DNA from: Bryum argenteum
Lineage: Eukaryota > Streptophyta > Bryopsida > Bryales > Bryaceae
DNA length: 64,000 nucleotides
Assembly: GCA_037043015.1 (NCBI GenBank)
Contig: CM073325.1
Coordinates: 8,287,001 to 8,351,000 of the forward strand
Direction: 5' to 3'
Of this stretch, positions 34,877 through 48,153 are shown piece by piece. How positions within the stretch are numbered: the stretch's first letter is position 1; every line of letters begins with the position of its first letter. A program made the translations under genes and the position numbers. Under the pieces are notes generated by a model. It had not been told where the DNA came from, did no database searches, and saw only the letters and a program-made list of their open reading frames with translations.

Positions 34877-35853
34877 TTAACCCCTGAGCGTCATTGGCAT
34901 GTTTTCACCCAAAAACTCAATTTTTAAAAAAGTGTCATAGATGAAAATAAAAGTAAAGCTATCTAGAACTCAACTCGATAAATTTGTAGTATACTTGTTG
35001 TAAATCATGTGGACCAAAACTTGACTCATGAGACCTTATAGATTGCAAGATCACAACATTTTAGTGCGCAAAACATGCTACAAATACAATCAAATTCACT
35101 TTGAAGTGAATATACTACCAACATGACATTTGCAATTATAAAAATCACCAACTAAAACGTTTTTCATCTTCACTCAAAAGACTCTATTGTACCAAAATAA
35201 TCCATCAGAAAAATATCTTGGCTCAAATAGTAGCCTTGCAATAGTGAAAGTTGCCAAACAATCTTCAAAGAAAAAATAGTCCAAACTAGATCCTTGCACT
35301 CAAATCCATACCTTATCCTCAATATATTTTCGATCGGGTCAAGGTTTCTATGACTAGCACTAGACTAAAATCTAAATCCATCCCAAAAATTAACCCAAAA
35401 ATTAACGGCGGATGAAGGAGATATAGCTCTTCAAAAGACATCCACTTTTTCACTTTCTTTGTTTTGCAAGCATCATTGTAAATCCAAAACCGATGTTATC
35501 TCGATCAAAAATCTTCCAACTACAAGGTTGTTGGGATGCATCTAAAGATCACACGTAAGTAAAGAAAATTCATGGAAAACTATTTTTGATCTCACTTAAT
35601 TGGCTTGCAATAATAAAACAAGCCAAATACTTAAAAACCCAAAAACATAAACTACCGTCACTAAAATGCACGTCATTTATTCATACTTTATTGTATGGTT
35701 TTGCAATTTTACCACACAAACTAGACTTCATTTGGAACCCAACCAAAGTGATATTGTCCAAAATGGACTTCGAATGAAGAGGTTATTGGTCTTCAAAGTT
35801 TTTCCTCTCTATCCACAGTGGCGTTTTTCGGCACTAGGGGTGTTTTGGGTTAA
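34877..35853 (-). mobile_element. TTAA-family element, 977 bp, reverse orientation
   Basis: TTAA-CCCCTGAGCG at 34877; the right end reads GGTGTTTTGGG-TTAA at 35853. Its reverse complement aligns end to end with the element at 36473: after the terminus comes a hairpin (GTGGCG-TTTTT-CGGCAC, 35818-35834, one mismatch), then the 'gattttggacaa'-like stretch, the 'ccaaatgaagtctagtttgt' stretch and 'caagccaattaagtgagat'. The termini are less alike than in other copies, suggesting an older insertion. Non-coding. Confidence 0.78.
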
Positions 35854-36472
35854 GCCATGTGTAAGATCAACAAAAGTAGATGTGTAGTTCCACCAAAATT
35901 TAAAGATAATGGAAATTTAACCTCTTTTGGCCCCCTCATATTCAATTTTTAAAAGCCCAATCAACCATTTTATGGTCGATTCCATATTTTCATGAGCCAC
36001 ACTAGAATAATAGAAGTCATTTTAAAAAAAAACATCATTCTTTATAAAAATCACGTGAATTGCAATTTACATTGAATTTATGTATTCTTGTTTGGGTCCA
36101 TAGAATATCACAAGAAGCCTCCAAACACAAATGGGGCAAGGCTTTCTTTTTCTAAACAACAATCAACCATATGGATCTAATGTAGCAAAAATGTATTTAT
36201 ATTTTCATTAGAGGAGACCTTTATGAGAGTTAGGGAACTTGTGTCTTATGACACGTCCAAGTTTTTTATACATGAAATTTGTAAAAATATAAATCCTAAA
36301 GATACAAATTTGGAAATTCTCACGTATCATTTGGTTTTAGAATTTTGATTACTGCTAATATACTTTAATTCTAGTTCTCCTAATTTTGTAAACGCATATC
36401 CTAGTTCAAAGTAACTTCAAATAAATTTTAGAGTAAGTTCCAAACTAATGTGTAGATTAGGTGATAATGACA
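35854..36472. other. Spacer between two opposed family copies
   Basis: AT-rich, no gene seen. Confidence 0.6.
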
Positions 36473-37452
36473 TTAACCCCTAAACGCGCCGAATGTCGAA
36501 AAACGACATTTTGGATGGAAGGCAGCAACTTTGAATAGCCATATCTTCTTCATCCGAGGTCCGTTTTGGATGAAATCACTTGGGTTAGGTTCCAAATCAA
36601 GTCTAGTTTGTGTTGTAGAATTTGCAAGCCCATACAATAAAGTATGAATTAATGGAATGCACTTTAGTGAAGACAGCTCTTGTTTTTGGGTTTCCAAGCA
36701 TGGGGCATGTATTACCATTGCAAGCCAATTATGTGAAATTAAAAAAAGTTTTTCATGATTTTTTTTTCATGGTCATGATCTTAAGGTGATTCCTAACAAC
36801 TTTGTAGTGAGAAGTTTTTTGATCCAAATGACTTTACTATTGGATTTGCAATGATGTTTTGTCAACAAATAAAGTGAGAAAATGGATGATATTTGAGGAG
36901 CTATATCTCCTTCATCCACCGTTGGATTTCAACTTAATTTTTTGGAATGGCCTCCAATTAGAGTCTAGTCTAATTGGTAGAAACCTTAACAAGATCGAAG
37001 ATGTTTTGAAGATAGGGCATGAAATTGAATGCAGAGGGTCTAGTTTTGGACTAATTTTCCTTTGTAAAATTTTTGGCAGTTTTTACCATTGCATGGCTTT
37101 TATTTGAGCCAAGAAATTTTTTTGATGAATTTTTGTTGGGTAAAGGACTTATTAAGATGAAGGTGAACATCTTTCTAGTTGGTGATTTTTTCATTGCAAT
37201 AGGTATATTGGTAGCATTTCCACCTCAAAGTGAAAATGATGAAATTTTGCAATTTGTTTTTAGTATTAATATGTTATGATCTCCCGATCTATAAGGCCTC
37301 ATGACTCAAATTTTGGTCCACATGATCTTCGATAAGTCTATTACAAGTTTGTACGGTTGAGATCTTAATAGCTTCTCTTCATTTTCACCTATGATGATTT
37401 CTATGGAAATGTGCTTTTCTGCTAAAAATAGGCTGGGGCGTTTAGGGGTTAA
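36473..37452 (+). mobile_element. TTAA-family element, 980 bp
   Basis: TTAA-CCCCTAAACGCGCC at 36473 and GGGGCGTTTAGGGG-TTAA ending 37452: a 14-bp terminal inverted repeat with one mismatch. Perfect 7-bp left hairpin AATGTCG-AAAAA-CGACATT (36492-36510). Best-preserved representative of the long subfamily, with relatives at 14385, 15991, 34877 and partly 56007. Ends 526 bp upstream of the DUS3 start codon. No ORF of note. Confidence 0.9.
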
Positions 37453-37765
37453 CTTTGGAAAATTACAATTACTTTTACCATGATTGAGTTGATGTAAGAG
37501 TATATATTAATTCTTTAACATCTAGTATACTTTATGACATTGTTATGAAGTATCTCAGTTTTTACTCAATTTTTAAAAAACTTACTCAATTCTATATTGA
37601 ATAAATGTATATTGTATCTTATAATGATTATGGGCAATGAGGAACATAAATAAAAATAGTTGTAAATGTGAGTAGGGTATAAATTGGCCTTTGAGATTAC
37701 TTTTTAGTTCACCAACACCTTGACCGGCGGGCAGTGGGGGCAGCAAGGGTTAATTTTCCAAAGTT
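37451..37765. repeat. 15-bp inverted repeat upstream of DUS3
   Basis: 'aactttggaaaatta' at 37451-37465 is exactly inverted at 37751-37765. The left arm abuts the right TTAA of the 36473 element. It may be the remains of another small element or chance symmetry in the DUS3 upstream region. Confidence 0.5.
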
Positions 37766-37977
37766 GGTGATTCTCAAGAAGTACAGTATCTTCCACCATC
37801 CTCTCGGCGCAATCATTCATCCACGTTCATCCAGCGGTAAAGGGAGCAGAATGAGAAGGAGCACCCGTGCCCGCGGCAATGCAGTTGTCGACAGGAATAT
37901 GCCATCAGTTTGGACTTGTAGCGGATTTGTGAGCTTCTTCAGGGTTTAAGCTCACATCGCATTGAATTGCAGCAGCG

Positions 37978-40900
37978 ATGGAGGTTGGAAACGGCCTATC
38001 CGCAGGGGAGAATGACTTAGTATTGGAAAGCGCACCTCAAATGGCGCAAGAACTCGCCAAGGACCTCGCTCTAGAGAAATCGGCATTAGCAGTCGCCAAA
38101 GACGACGCCACATTACCTGCATCATTAGAAAATTCCGGAGCGGGCATCGCCGACGGTGTCGGAACCGGTACGCATCCTAATCCCGCCCTTCACACAATTC
38201 TTGTATCCCGTAATCAAAGAACTCATTTCTCTCCAAATTAGGGTTCAGAATGCCATTTAATTTCCAAATTGCATGGATTGAATATTGTGTGCGAAAGCTA
38301 TTATCCTGAATTGGTGTTAATCACTGGAATTGATGAATGTTTATCATGCAGCGCCAGTTGCAAGGGAAGAGAATTATCCGTCAGCTGAAGAGCTAATTGC
38401 AAAAGCACGGGCGCCTGTGAAACGTGAATATGTGATATTTAACACTGGACCTCGTGTTATGGCGAAGTCTATCGTCATTACTTCTACCGCACCGAAGGAC
38501 GGAGCTGGTGCTGAGGCTGGGAATGTCGTCTCTGCAAAGACTTCAGTCGACGGAAAATCTAAACGACAATTAAAGAGGGAACGACAAGAGGTTTGTACCA
38601 TTATCTTGCGCTTGAGGGGTCTGCATAGTAGGGTTTATGTCTTTGGAATCTGACGCTGTGTTTATGAAAATAAGATCGAACTCAGCAATGGTAAGTTAGT
38701 ATAAATACCATGTTGATTAAATACTAGTAGTTGCTACAGTAGTAAATACTGTCATGTAGTTACCGCATCATAGAATCACTAAGCTAGGAAGATCAATTGC
38801 ATGATGAGGGACTTCCTCAGTTTTTGGCATGTCGTTCTGCATTGAATATTTCAGATTATTTGCAAATTCTAATGACTTGAGTGCACAATACCGGTAATTG
38901 ATCAGCATGTTGCATAATTGGAAGAACTTATTAAGTACTTCAAATAAATTCATTACTAGTTAAGGCCTCATCTAAGTTATCCCGCTTATGGAAATCTTAC
39001 ACTATGTTATGTGGCTTTCATGCTTCTTGGCTCAATCACTCAATGCGAACATTAAAGATCTTGTCTCTGTAATGGAGGAGGTGATATGGCGGTTTGCGCA
39101 TACTCTTATATTTTGAGTGATTGGAACCTTGAATCTCAGGCTAGGTCGAGTAAATCGGCAGAAAACATCTGTGGCGCGGTGGCGAAAACGGGTGATATGA
39201 AAGCTTGCAAATTTGGAGCCTCTTGTCGATTTAATCACGATTTGCCTGCATTTATGGAACAAGTAAGTGATTGGACCTATACCTCCATGCGAAAGCTTTG
39301 TCGTCATTGTGAGATATCCATTTCACGAACTATCATCGTATTTCTCCATAATCTGATCCAAGTAAAGCTTCCATTGAGTGCTTTCCATGAACCATCAATG
39401 TGAAGTTACACGGCCTTGCATAGTAAAACCTCTTGTTCTGTTGTTGTGTCGAGCACCTAGTGGCAAAGTAATTTTCGAAAAGTCCACTATGGATGGTAAT
39501 ATTGGATTATGGTAACCCTCAAATTAGAAACTAGCTGGAGCTGATTGTAACAACCACGCAGTTTTACCCGTTATGTAGAGTTTTCAAATGGTTTTTTCCT
39601 TCTTGATACTGCGAGGTATGGATTGGACACTTTTGGTTATAAAGTTTGGATTAAGATCAAATTGTTGGCAATCACGGACTTTAGGGCTAAGCTTTGCTTC
39701 TGAGTGCTACTCCGGTAGGACATGTAGAAGGGCTGCCTTTCGATTTCTCTGTTATTCATGCAGGTTCGTTGGTTGGTTGCAGAAACCTAAAGATCTAGAG
39801 GGTGTGTGCCCCTTCTCGGACGTAACTGCAGTATGCCCTTACGGATATGCGTGCCGTTATTCTGATTCTCACCCCGAGATGAAGGGGACTCAAGTAGAAG
39901 AAGTTGCAGCAGTTTTGAAGGATGGGAACCACGAGAGTAAAAATTCCTTGTCCAGTATTCGGGAGCTTAACAGCTTGAACAAAGTTTTTCAGAAATCTCT
40001 ATGGAAAAACGCGGTGACTTTTCCAAGAGCTGACGCGCAATTGCAGGCATTAGGACTATTGGTGCGATTTCTCACTCTCGTATCTATCGCTTTTGTACTT
40101 GCCTTGATTGAGCATCTGATGGGTTCAACATACCCCTGCTCCTTAACTATTGGAATTGGAGGTTTCACCAGAGATGTTAGCGCCCATGTTTCCGTGGTTA
40201 TGATGCTTCATTCATTTTGGGGTTATCTTTGGGTGATCAGTTTGGTGAGTACCACATTTTCTTTTCAATGGAGTTGATTCATTCTCTTAACGATTCTCGT
40301 GGATGGTGTGGTATGGATTGCTGGATGTTCTACAGGGGAAAGCACGGAAGATGGTTGCCAAGCCTTCAGCTGAAGTGAAAGGAGATGATGGGGGCTTAGA
40401 GCAAGTACCGAAAGTAGTGGGAATTACCCCAGCCTCAGATGTCAAAACTGATGCAAATGCGCTTCCTGGAAACGACGAAGGCCATATTACCGACGGCCTG
40501 GTATCGTCTGTCCCTTCGGTAGTCGATGAAGCTTATCCTCCTCATAAGAAGGTTCGAGTTACTACAGAAGTTATAGACAGTGCAGATGAGCAGCCCCTTA
40601 AAGCAGATGAGCAGCCCCTTAAAGCAGATGAGCAGCCCCTTAAAGCAGATGAGCAACCCCTTAAAGCAGATGAGCAACCCCTTAAAGCAGATGATGATGA
40701 TTTAGTATATACAAATGACGAGGTGAAGGAACCGTTACGAGAAAAGAAACTAGTTGATTTCCGGGGAAAGCTTTACTTGGCTCCGTTGACAACGGTGGGG
40801 AATCTGCCATTTAGACGAGTATGCAAGCGGTTGGGTGCTGATATCACATGTGGAGAAATGGCTATGTGCACCAATTTACTCCAGGTAAGTTGGGATCCTA

Positions 40901-42738
40901 TTATCTGCAGCTTAATCTAAATAACAATCACCCACACGTTATCATGCCCCTTGGCTTCATCTCTAATTCAACCATTTTTATTAGAGCAAGCATTGCTGAA
41001 GGTTTTGATTCGTTAATCTTGAAAAATTCAGGGGCAAGCGTCAGAATGGGCATTGTTGAGGCGTCATGAAGAGGAAGACATTTTTGGAGTCCAGATTTGT
41101 GGATCATATGCTGATACCGTAGCTCGAGCGGCTGAGATGATAGAACGCCAATGTACGATTGACTTCATTGATTTGAACTTGGGATGCCCTATTGATGTTG
41201 TGGTTAACAAGGGCGGGGGCTCTTCTCTGTTGACCAAACCCCAACGGCTGCAAGAAATCGTGAAGGCAGCATCTGGATCAATCGATACTCCTCTCACACT
41301 CAAAGTACACTTCACCTTCCAAGTCTCATGTTCAATAACAAACTCATATTTACTTCGAGAACATTGACATTCCTTCCATGTATCTTGGTCCCATTTCTAA
41401 GTCTGAGTCTTGACTATTGATCAATGTGGTGCGGTTCAGGATCTGTTTTGTGTAGAATTTTTCCATGTATTGCTAATTAAAGTTTTGGATGCGATACAGT
41501 TGCGAATGGGGTTCTTTGAAGGTCGAAATTGCGCGCACTCGTTGCTTCCAAACCTTGGATCTTGGGGAGCAACAGCGGTGACCATCCATGGTAGGACACG
41601 GCAACAGAGGTACAGTAAACTGGCAGACTGGGACTATATCAATCAGTGTATAACTAATGGTCCAAACGACGTACAACTTATTGGAAATGGCGATGTTTTT
41701 TCTTACACGGAGTACAACGAGCACCTTGAAACGTCGGGATCAAAGCTTGCAACGTGCATGATTGCTCGCGGAGCCTTGATAAAGGTGAGACCCATTCATA
41801 CTTAATTTTGACATTTGAACACCTCAGCAGTATATTTGATGTTTTTTATAGTTACAGGATTTTTTGTTATTTACTTGTCAGCTTGTTATCATTAAGTTTT
41901 GCTTTCTAATACAAAAATTTCTGGTTGCAGCCTTGGTTGTTTACCGAAATTAAAGAGCAACGACATTGGGATATCACTGCGGAAGAAAGGTTGAACATTT
42001 TACGTGACTTCGTGAGATTTGGCTTGATACACTGGGGTTCCGACAGTAAAGGTGCAATCCGCTCTTCTTCAAACAGTCATAATCACGATGTTGTAACATC
42101 TAGGCAGTAGCTCATTCAGTAAATTGCTAGAGAGTGGAGTGTTATCAATCTTTGCACATTAAATTAACTCCGATATTGGCCGTTAATTTCGCATACTCAA
42201 GCTGCTGTTCTGATTAAAACTAGACTAATGTACGAAGTGGCCGTATAATCAGGTGTCGAGACAACAAGACATTTTCTCCTCGAATGGTTGAGTTATACAT
42301 GTCGCTACATCCCAGTGGGGCTACTGGAGGTTATTCCACAGAAATTGAACTGGCGACCACCAAATTATTTTGGGCGAAACGACTTAGAAACACTAATGGC
42401 ATCAGATAGTGGAGCCGATTGGGTGAGCTTCTTAGTGATCTTGGTTTAGATCGGGCAGTAACTTCAGTTTAAGTTTTATTGGCATACTAGGAGGTAGTCG
42501 TCTATTCCTGGTTTATGCATTGAAGGTGACCGACCTTCAGTGACTGATTGGAGTATCTGATGAAATGTTCATGGAGGATGGAGTTGTTTTATTTACAGTG
42601 AAGGGCTCTAAGAAGTGGGATGTTGTTATGATCTTGCAGGTTCGATTGACAGAATTGTTGCTGGGTCCACCTCCGGCAGGATTTACATTTTCTCCCAAAC
42701 ACAAATCCAACGCATACGACAAAGCTGAGAATGGCTGA
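37978..42738 (+). CDS. DUS3: tRNA-dihydrouridine synthase 3 with CCCH zinc fingers
   Basis: FMN-dependent enzyme that reduces uridine to dihydrouridine in tRNA (U47 in yeast Dus3) and, in some eukaryotes, in mRNA. Ten exons give 775 residues with consistent phases: 37978-38167, 38352-38590, 39140-39262, 39783-40061, 40336-40884, 41032-41304, 41500-41784, 41931-42051, 42253-42422, 42640-42738. Two CCCH fingers at about 153-176 (C-x11-C-x5-C-x3-H) and 192-213 (C-x8-C-x5-C-x5-H). A low-complexity linker holds five ADEQPLK repeats (about 360-394). The synthase domain starts at [21 protein letters not shown], with the proposed catalytic Cys at about 512 in [27 protein letters not shown] and [13 protein letters not shown]. 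The C-terminus [16 protein letters not shown]-like ending matches plant orthologues. This start is the first ATG after a stop-containing leader and is in frame with all exons. Confidence 0.96.
40582..40686 (+). repeat. Five 21-bp tandem repeats inside DUS3 exon 5
   Basis: The unit GCAGATGAGCAGCCCCTTAA(A) occurs five times in frame, encoding ADEQPLK. Copies differ by a single silent change (CAG to CAA), so the expansion is recent. Confidence 0.95.
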
Positions 42739-44224
42739 GCGTGGCCCAGCTCAAAGTACCTTACTAGGAAGAGCGGCTTTCTTGACTGTCATGTGAGGTT
42801 CTCGCCTCCATCAGACGAATTTTGTCCTGGAAGCTTTGGCATGAGTCGATTGGCGAGAGAGCCACCGACTGCATTTTCAGATCAGAGGCCATGTTGTACA
42901 ATATATGAGCTTAAAAGGAAGCACGTATGCCGGCCACTTGCTGAGAAGATGTGTTGCAATCTCTGTTTCGTCAGTTACTCTTCAGTGTTTATGTTGTTGC
43001 TAACACAGTTCTTTCATGCCTTCCACCAGTGATGGTCATTGCAGCTACCAAGGCATTTGACAGTGGTCAATTTCTCTCTTTTTTGGAGATTCATTGTTTT
43101 GGTTGAGAAATGGAATGTCATTAACGTAAATCACCGCCATTAGCTTTGATTTTCAATGTACTCACCGAGACATTTGAAACTGGATCATTTTAGGAAAATC
43201 TACAAGTCTAAGTTTTAAAATTGCATCTAATCTTATAGGAGTCTTACTTTAACCATGCACACAAATTGCTTGTTTAGGTAACTTCGAATTTGCCATATTG
43301 AAGCGATTATTTATTACGTTACCTTGGTGCTTGCACTTGCATAAGGAGAAATGAAGATTTCCTAGAAGTCCTTGAAATGCTAATTACTTAGTTCTTCAAA
43401 AAGGTCACCTTTGGGCATCATTAAATTTGGTAACCTCTTCTAGATCTACCAGCAATTTATTTTTTTTCGTAAATGGGGGTGTAGTGCGAGTGGCTCCACC
43501 CCAACCGCCCATCTTAGACGAAGTTGCGAAAAACAATAAATTCAAGTAACTCTCCTGGCTCCCCAACGCAAAATGCTTATGCTTATGCGATGGTGGCGAT
43601 TTCTTTTGTACTTGGATAAGATGAACACATTTGGCTCCTTCCATGGTCGTCCATAAGCGCATGTGGCGAAGTTCATTGTTTTCAGGTCACTCATGTGGCG
43701 AGCAAATTTTTATTTATGTTTTTGTTTAGATCATGCACAAGCATCATTCACATTCGCAAGGTGTGAACAAGGGGAGATGATGTACACACAATGTTGTGCA
43801 GAGTTAATACCAAAACAGGAGGTTTTTAACAACAAGAGATCAAGTAACAATTTCTAAGCATTGTGCAAACACATCCAATCCACCCAAGCAAATGAGACCC
43901 TTATTGCCATGACATTCGAAATGCACAAACACATTTAAACCTGAGCTAACACACATGAGCTTGACAAAGAACACATTCGAACACACTCAAATGATGAACT
44001 AAGGGTTGAATGTGTACCTGCAGCCTTGTATCGAGGGTGGAATGGTTAGCCTTCATCACCGTACCTGCATGCAACATAAACACACAAAGAGTATTGGCCG
44101 GAGGAGTTGAACCTCGGCCAAGTAGGCCCTGCCCAACTGCAGCGCCCACCCACCCTAGTTAGAAACTGACAATTTACTCCATGAAAGAAAAACGTGCTAT
44201 CATCATGGAAACAGAGGAAAACTG
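42739..44224. other. DUS3 3' region and intergenic
   Basis: No gene I can support. Short frames at 43405-43662 (minus) and 43946-44149 (minus) have no recognisable features. Confidence 0.55.
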
Positions 44225-46591
44225 TTACTTGTCTGCCATTCGTTTTGGGGCGTCACCCCAGTGTGTTATGGCTATAGCATAGGAGAAGCTTTCCTGATTC
44301 CACCACAGTTGTGCAAAATTATTGACACAAGTGTCTAGGTGGCCACCAAGTCGATTACGGACTTTAGATTTCATGTAGGCCAATGTTGAGGATGTGCGCT
44401 CATCCTCAACGCTTCCAAGCACCAAAGTCATAGCTATTTGGCTGAGTTTAATGAACTCTGGGACGAGAGCACATCAATCCAATCTGTCCAATTTTCTCCC
44501 AAAGTTTAGAGATGGGGTTTTGGTTCTTTGGCTCAACCATGGCGGGGGCACAGTTTGACTTCATAGTCAGTTTAAAGAGGTTGTTTTGAAGTCCCAGCAG
44601 TCAGACATCCAGCATTGGCTCGAGGTCCACCGCAGCAGACTCACCCTCCGCCCCAGCACTCACAACCCGAGGCACGCAGTAATGGCAGCACAGGGTCTTC
44701 ATATACAAAGGGAAAAGTTCATCTACATTTGCTTGACCTCAAAACTGTGGAAAAACAATTGAGAAAGCGTTCATGAGATCCGAATTGGGAAAACGCCTAT
44801 CAAGCTCACCGATCAACATTTCTGCCGCATCCCTGCACTGTCCCTTCTCGGAGGAGACAACCTCCTCAAAATTGCTCATGTTCACCAATTGCTTGGCACC
44901 TGAAATAGGACAGAGTTTGTAGGCAGGGTACGAGTGAGATCCGATTTGGAAGCTTAAGGCTTTAGATACGTCATTCAGGTTGACTACCCACTCCTAGGAG
45001 ATCGTGTAGTTGTGGTCACTCACTACGTTACAGAACTGTTGAAAGTGCATAGGCTGGAAGGATGAATCGGGGTCACAATACATCTCGTAGAGTTCAGCTT
45101 GTGCTATCTTCACCGCTGCCACATAATCGCTGACAAACGCTTGAGTAGATTGTGCAAATTGCATCAGCAAGTTCAAGGACTCCAACATGGGCATGATACA
45201 AGGCAAGGCAAGTAATGTGCCAACATCGCAAAAGAGCTCATAATTGAGCCTGGTGCTATCACTAGTTGCCTCCTGCGTGCCGCTCATACGAGACTCCTTC
45301 ACTGCTGCATCTTCACACATTTTGGCAATAAGGGTCTTGTATTCCCCCAACACCCTTCTAAGTAGATCCAAAAGCAAAATCCACCGGGTCTTCACGTTTC
45401 GCAACATTTTCAGACTCTCTGTTTCCATGAGGTCAGCAAGTTTCCAAAATTCCAGATGTTTCTTGGGCGATGCACTAAAGTATGCATACATAGCTTGACA
45501 AAGTGACTCAAGTTTCGCCACTACGGGCAAGTGGGATATGGGTTGAAGTGCTAGATTTGTGCAATAGGCCATACAGTGGATCCCGAGCATGAATGGAGCA
45601 TGTTTGGTCTGAAACTGCTTTGTGACTCCACTCTTGCTTCCCTAGAACACTAACACACTGTCTGCACCAAATGATACCAACTTCTGTGCAATATTTACAG
45701 CATTCAACCCTCCATGATGCAAGAAATGCGCCACTATGGCATCAGTAACAGCATCTGCCCCATTTCCTTCAATAAGACGCTGCAAACCAAGCAGTATGCT
45801 AATTCGGCTAAACCCAACCGGAATATATGCATGCAAACTTAGCCAAGATTCATGGTCGATTGTAGTTACCTCCTCTGCGCTGATAGAGAACAATGGCGTG
45901 TCATGAAGTACCTTCTTGATTTGTTGAAAAAGCACCTCCTCCATGCTCACTGCAATCTCCCACCCCAACCCACACTCTAATGCTTGTTGGGCATGTCCGG
46001 GACTCGCAACTGCTGGAGCAATGCACGATGGTCCTCGTAGTCGGTCATTGGGCAACCATGGCTGAGCAAGTTGAAGACCACATGAAACTGGACAAGTTTT
46101 TTCTTCTTCTCGCAAGTCGCACCTTCATGCATAAGCTGGACGACCGTTTCGCTGCTGCTCCTAGCGAAGTATATTCGCTTGTTTTTAACGTGCTGGCAGG
46201 TCGAGAGAAAGTAGTGTTGGCCCTTCTTCATCAGCTTCTCAGTGTCCACGAGCGCTCCCCTTCTCCATGCATGCTTCCTAAGCGAATCTAACTAGGGCAC
46301 GAGCAATTTCTCGCGCCCCTCCACCTTGCTGCACACAATGCATTTTACTTGGCAAACACGGCCGTCCTTCCCAAGGACCGACTCCGCCCGGGGCAGTTTT
46401 GCCGCCCAGGTGTCCTGGAAGTGTCTGTTGTTCTCGTAACTCTGCCGCATAAGCTTCCCAGCCTCCACCAGGGGAATCGCAATTGCAGAGTCCAGCACCT
46501 CCAAGTCAGAGTCACAGCTTGCAGCAGGTTTTGCAAGTTTTGTTTGGGCCGTCCCCATAGAGACGTTGTCTCTAAAGCTCTCATTCTCCAT
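44225..46591 (-). pseudogene. hAT-like / ZNF862-like transposase-derived gene, broken
   Basis: The reading direction shows a CxxC region (CQVKCIVC, near 46330) of a BED/TTF-like N-terminus, then LDSLRKHAWRRG, a central DUF4371-like stretch (GADSVLVF, LGIHCMAYCTNLALQ, VKTRWILLLDLLRRVL) and a C-terminal hAT dimerisation-type tail (VLGSVEDERTSSTLAYMKSKVRNRLGGHLDT) ending near 44225. It is disabled by in-frame stops at 46292, 45642 and 44997, further stops between 44450 and 44950, and a frameshift near 45980. No intron signals explain these. Terminal repeats were not identified. Probably a dead element or a decayed domesticated copy. Confidence 0.8.
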
Positions 46592-47258
46592 CTCCGTACC
46601 TACACATTGTCCCAGATTGTACCTCTACTTAACACTGTCACTCACTTCAATGATACCACTCACATTAACGCGGCCCCTATACAAGAACTTTGACAAGTCA
46701 GCCTATTTCGGAGCCATTATCTCTACACGCAAGCACAAAAATCTAAACCAAAGGACACATGAGCCCACAACCTACGCTAAAGACTGCAGTCTCCTCGACG
46801 CAAGAGTATGCCCTAAACCCTAAACACACCGAGACCCATTCTTTGAGTGATGAACCAAAGTAGACAGACACGCACAAGACAACGGATATAAGCAATGCTT
46901 CTCTGGCCCAGCACTGCTCTCCTTTTAAACTGCTTCCTGACGGTTGAACAGCTTGCGCTTCGAAGTTCCCTCCACGCTAAACCTTGAGCTCTGCCGCCAT
47001 CCTTGGAGCCTGATTCAAATGACAAAATTGGCGAGCGCCGCCCATACAACTCGCAGACATGGCGAACCAGCAAAAATTTAGCTACGGCTTCACTAGCGAG
47101 GTACCCGGAATGCAAGGAAGAAGGTGGCGATTAGAAGTGGAAGAGCAAGAAATGGCAAATCAATCGCTGCGATTGGAAGCGCTAATGGCGGCGGTGGCGA
47201 GGTCGTGGGCGGCGGGAGCAGCAACAAGCCGATGATTGATTTTCAAGAGGTGGCAATA
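46592..47258. other. Intergenic, no gene recognised
   Basis: Contains CCCTAAACCCTAAAC (46811-46825), two telomere-type units that can act as a telo-box in plant promoters, but no gene is placed to use it. Confidence 0.5.
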
Positions 47259-47588
47259 TTAAACCTTGAAATCCTAAATTTTTTTAAGGGCATACTCGCA
47301 GTGCCCGAGAACAAGTAGAAAATTGGCGAATTTTCACTTAAAATTTTTTCGTTGAGATCTAGGCCTACAATCATGAATTGAATCTTGCAACCAATATCAT
47401 AATTTCGATCACAACCATGAATTGAATCTTACGACCAGAATCAGAATTTTCATCTGTAAAGTTCCTTAATGCAGAATTGCCTAAATTACCAAAAATGACC
47501 TACTTCAAGTTTTTTTCAAAGGGTCAACCTGCAAGAACCCCAAAAAGCTCTTTCGCCATTGTGGCTTTCTTGGATCTCTAGGGGTTAA
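47259..47588 (-). mobile_element. TTAA-family element, 330 bp, reversed
   Basis: The right end GGATCTCTAGGGG-TTAA (47588), read backwards, gives TTAACCCCTAGAGATCCAAG, like the opening of the 19098 element, followed by a GCC-ATTGT-GGC hairpin (47555-47565). The left end TTAA-ACCTTGAAATCC (47259) is a diverged partner. The interior has two ~40-bp repeats of 'catgaattgaatctt'. The gene-side end is 566 bp from the WD40 stop codon. Confidence 0.65.
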
Positions 47589-48153
47589 GTCACAAACCTC
47601 ACAGTTCTCTTTCCAATTTCAACCAAAATTGATGTAGAAATCTAAAGCAACCATGCATCTTCAATTACCTAAAATCTTCCACCGTCAACAACTGGGAATA
47701 TTGCATATGTTTAACCCCTAAAGGAGAAGCTAGGACCTTGCTTCTATAACTTCCCACCAATTTCTATCAGATTTCGAAGATAATTTGAGTCAAAGTTTCA
47801 GTTTTTGTAAATACAGGACCAAATCGACCCAATTTGGGCTTCTCTCTCTTTCAGGGATGAACATCTTAAAACAACATTCGAAAAATACAAGGTACAAAAC
47901 CTGGCATGCTCACATAATTCTGAAGCTCTAGCGATCAAAACTCAATCATTATGGTCTAGCAACTGGTGGGAGACACATTCATATCACAACTCCAAGTCAA
48001 AGAACTACAATCCCACCAGAACCAACATCCCACCAACCAGCCTCAATTGATCACAAACAAACGTGGTCCAACCAACCAACAAAAGCATCAACATCAACAT
48101 GGAAAAAATGCAATTTGTGTGGTCCTTTTTTTTCTCATCATATTTTGTTGTAC
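47589..48153. other. WD40 gene 3' flank with an isolated TTAA-family end
   Basis: TTAA-CCCCTAAAGGAGAAGC at 47711 is a clear family terminus, similar to one at 55367, but no right end was found before the WD40 gene. The remainder probably includes the WD40 3' untranslated region. Confidence 0.5.

Noticed and set aside
39588-40277. 229-residue ORF as a separate gene
   Set aside because: Only 39783-40061 is coding, as DUS3 exon 4; both ends read into introns.
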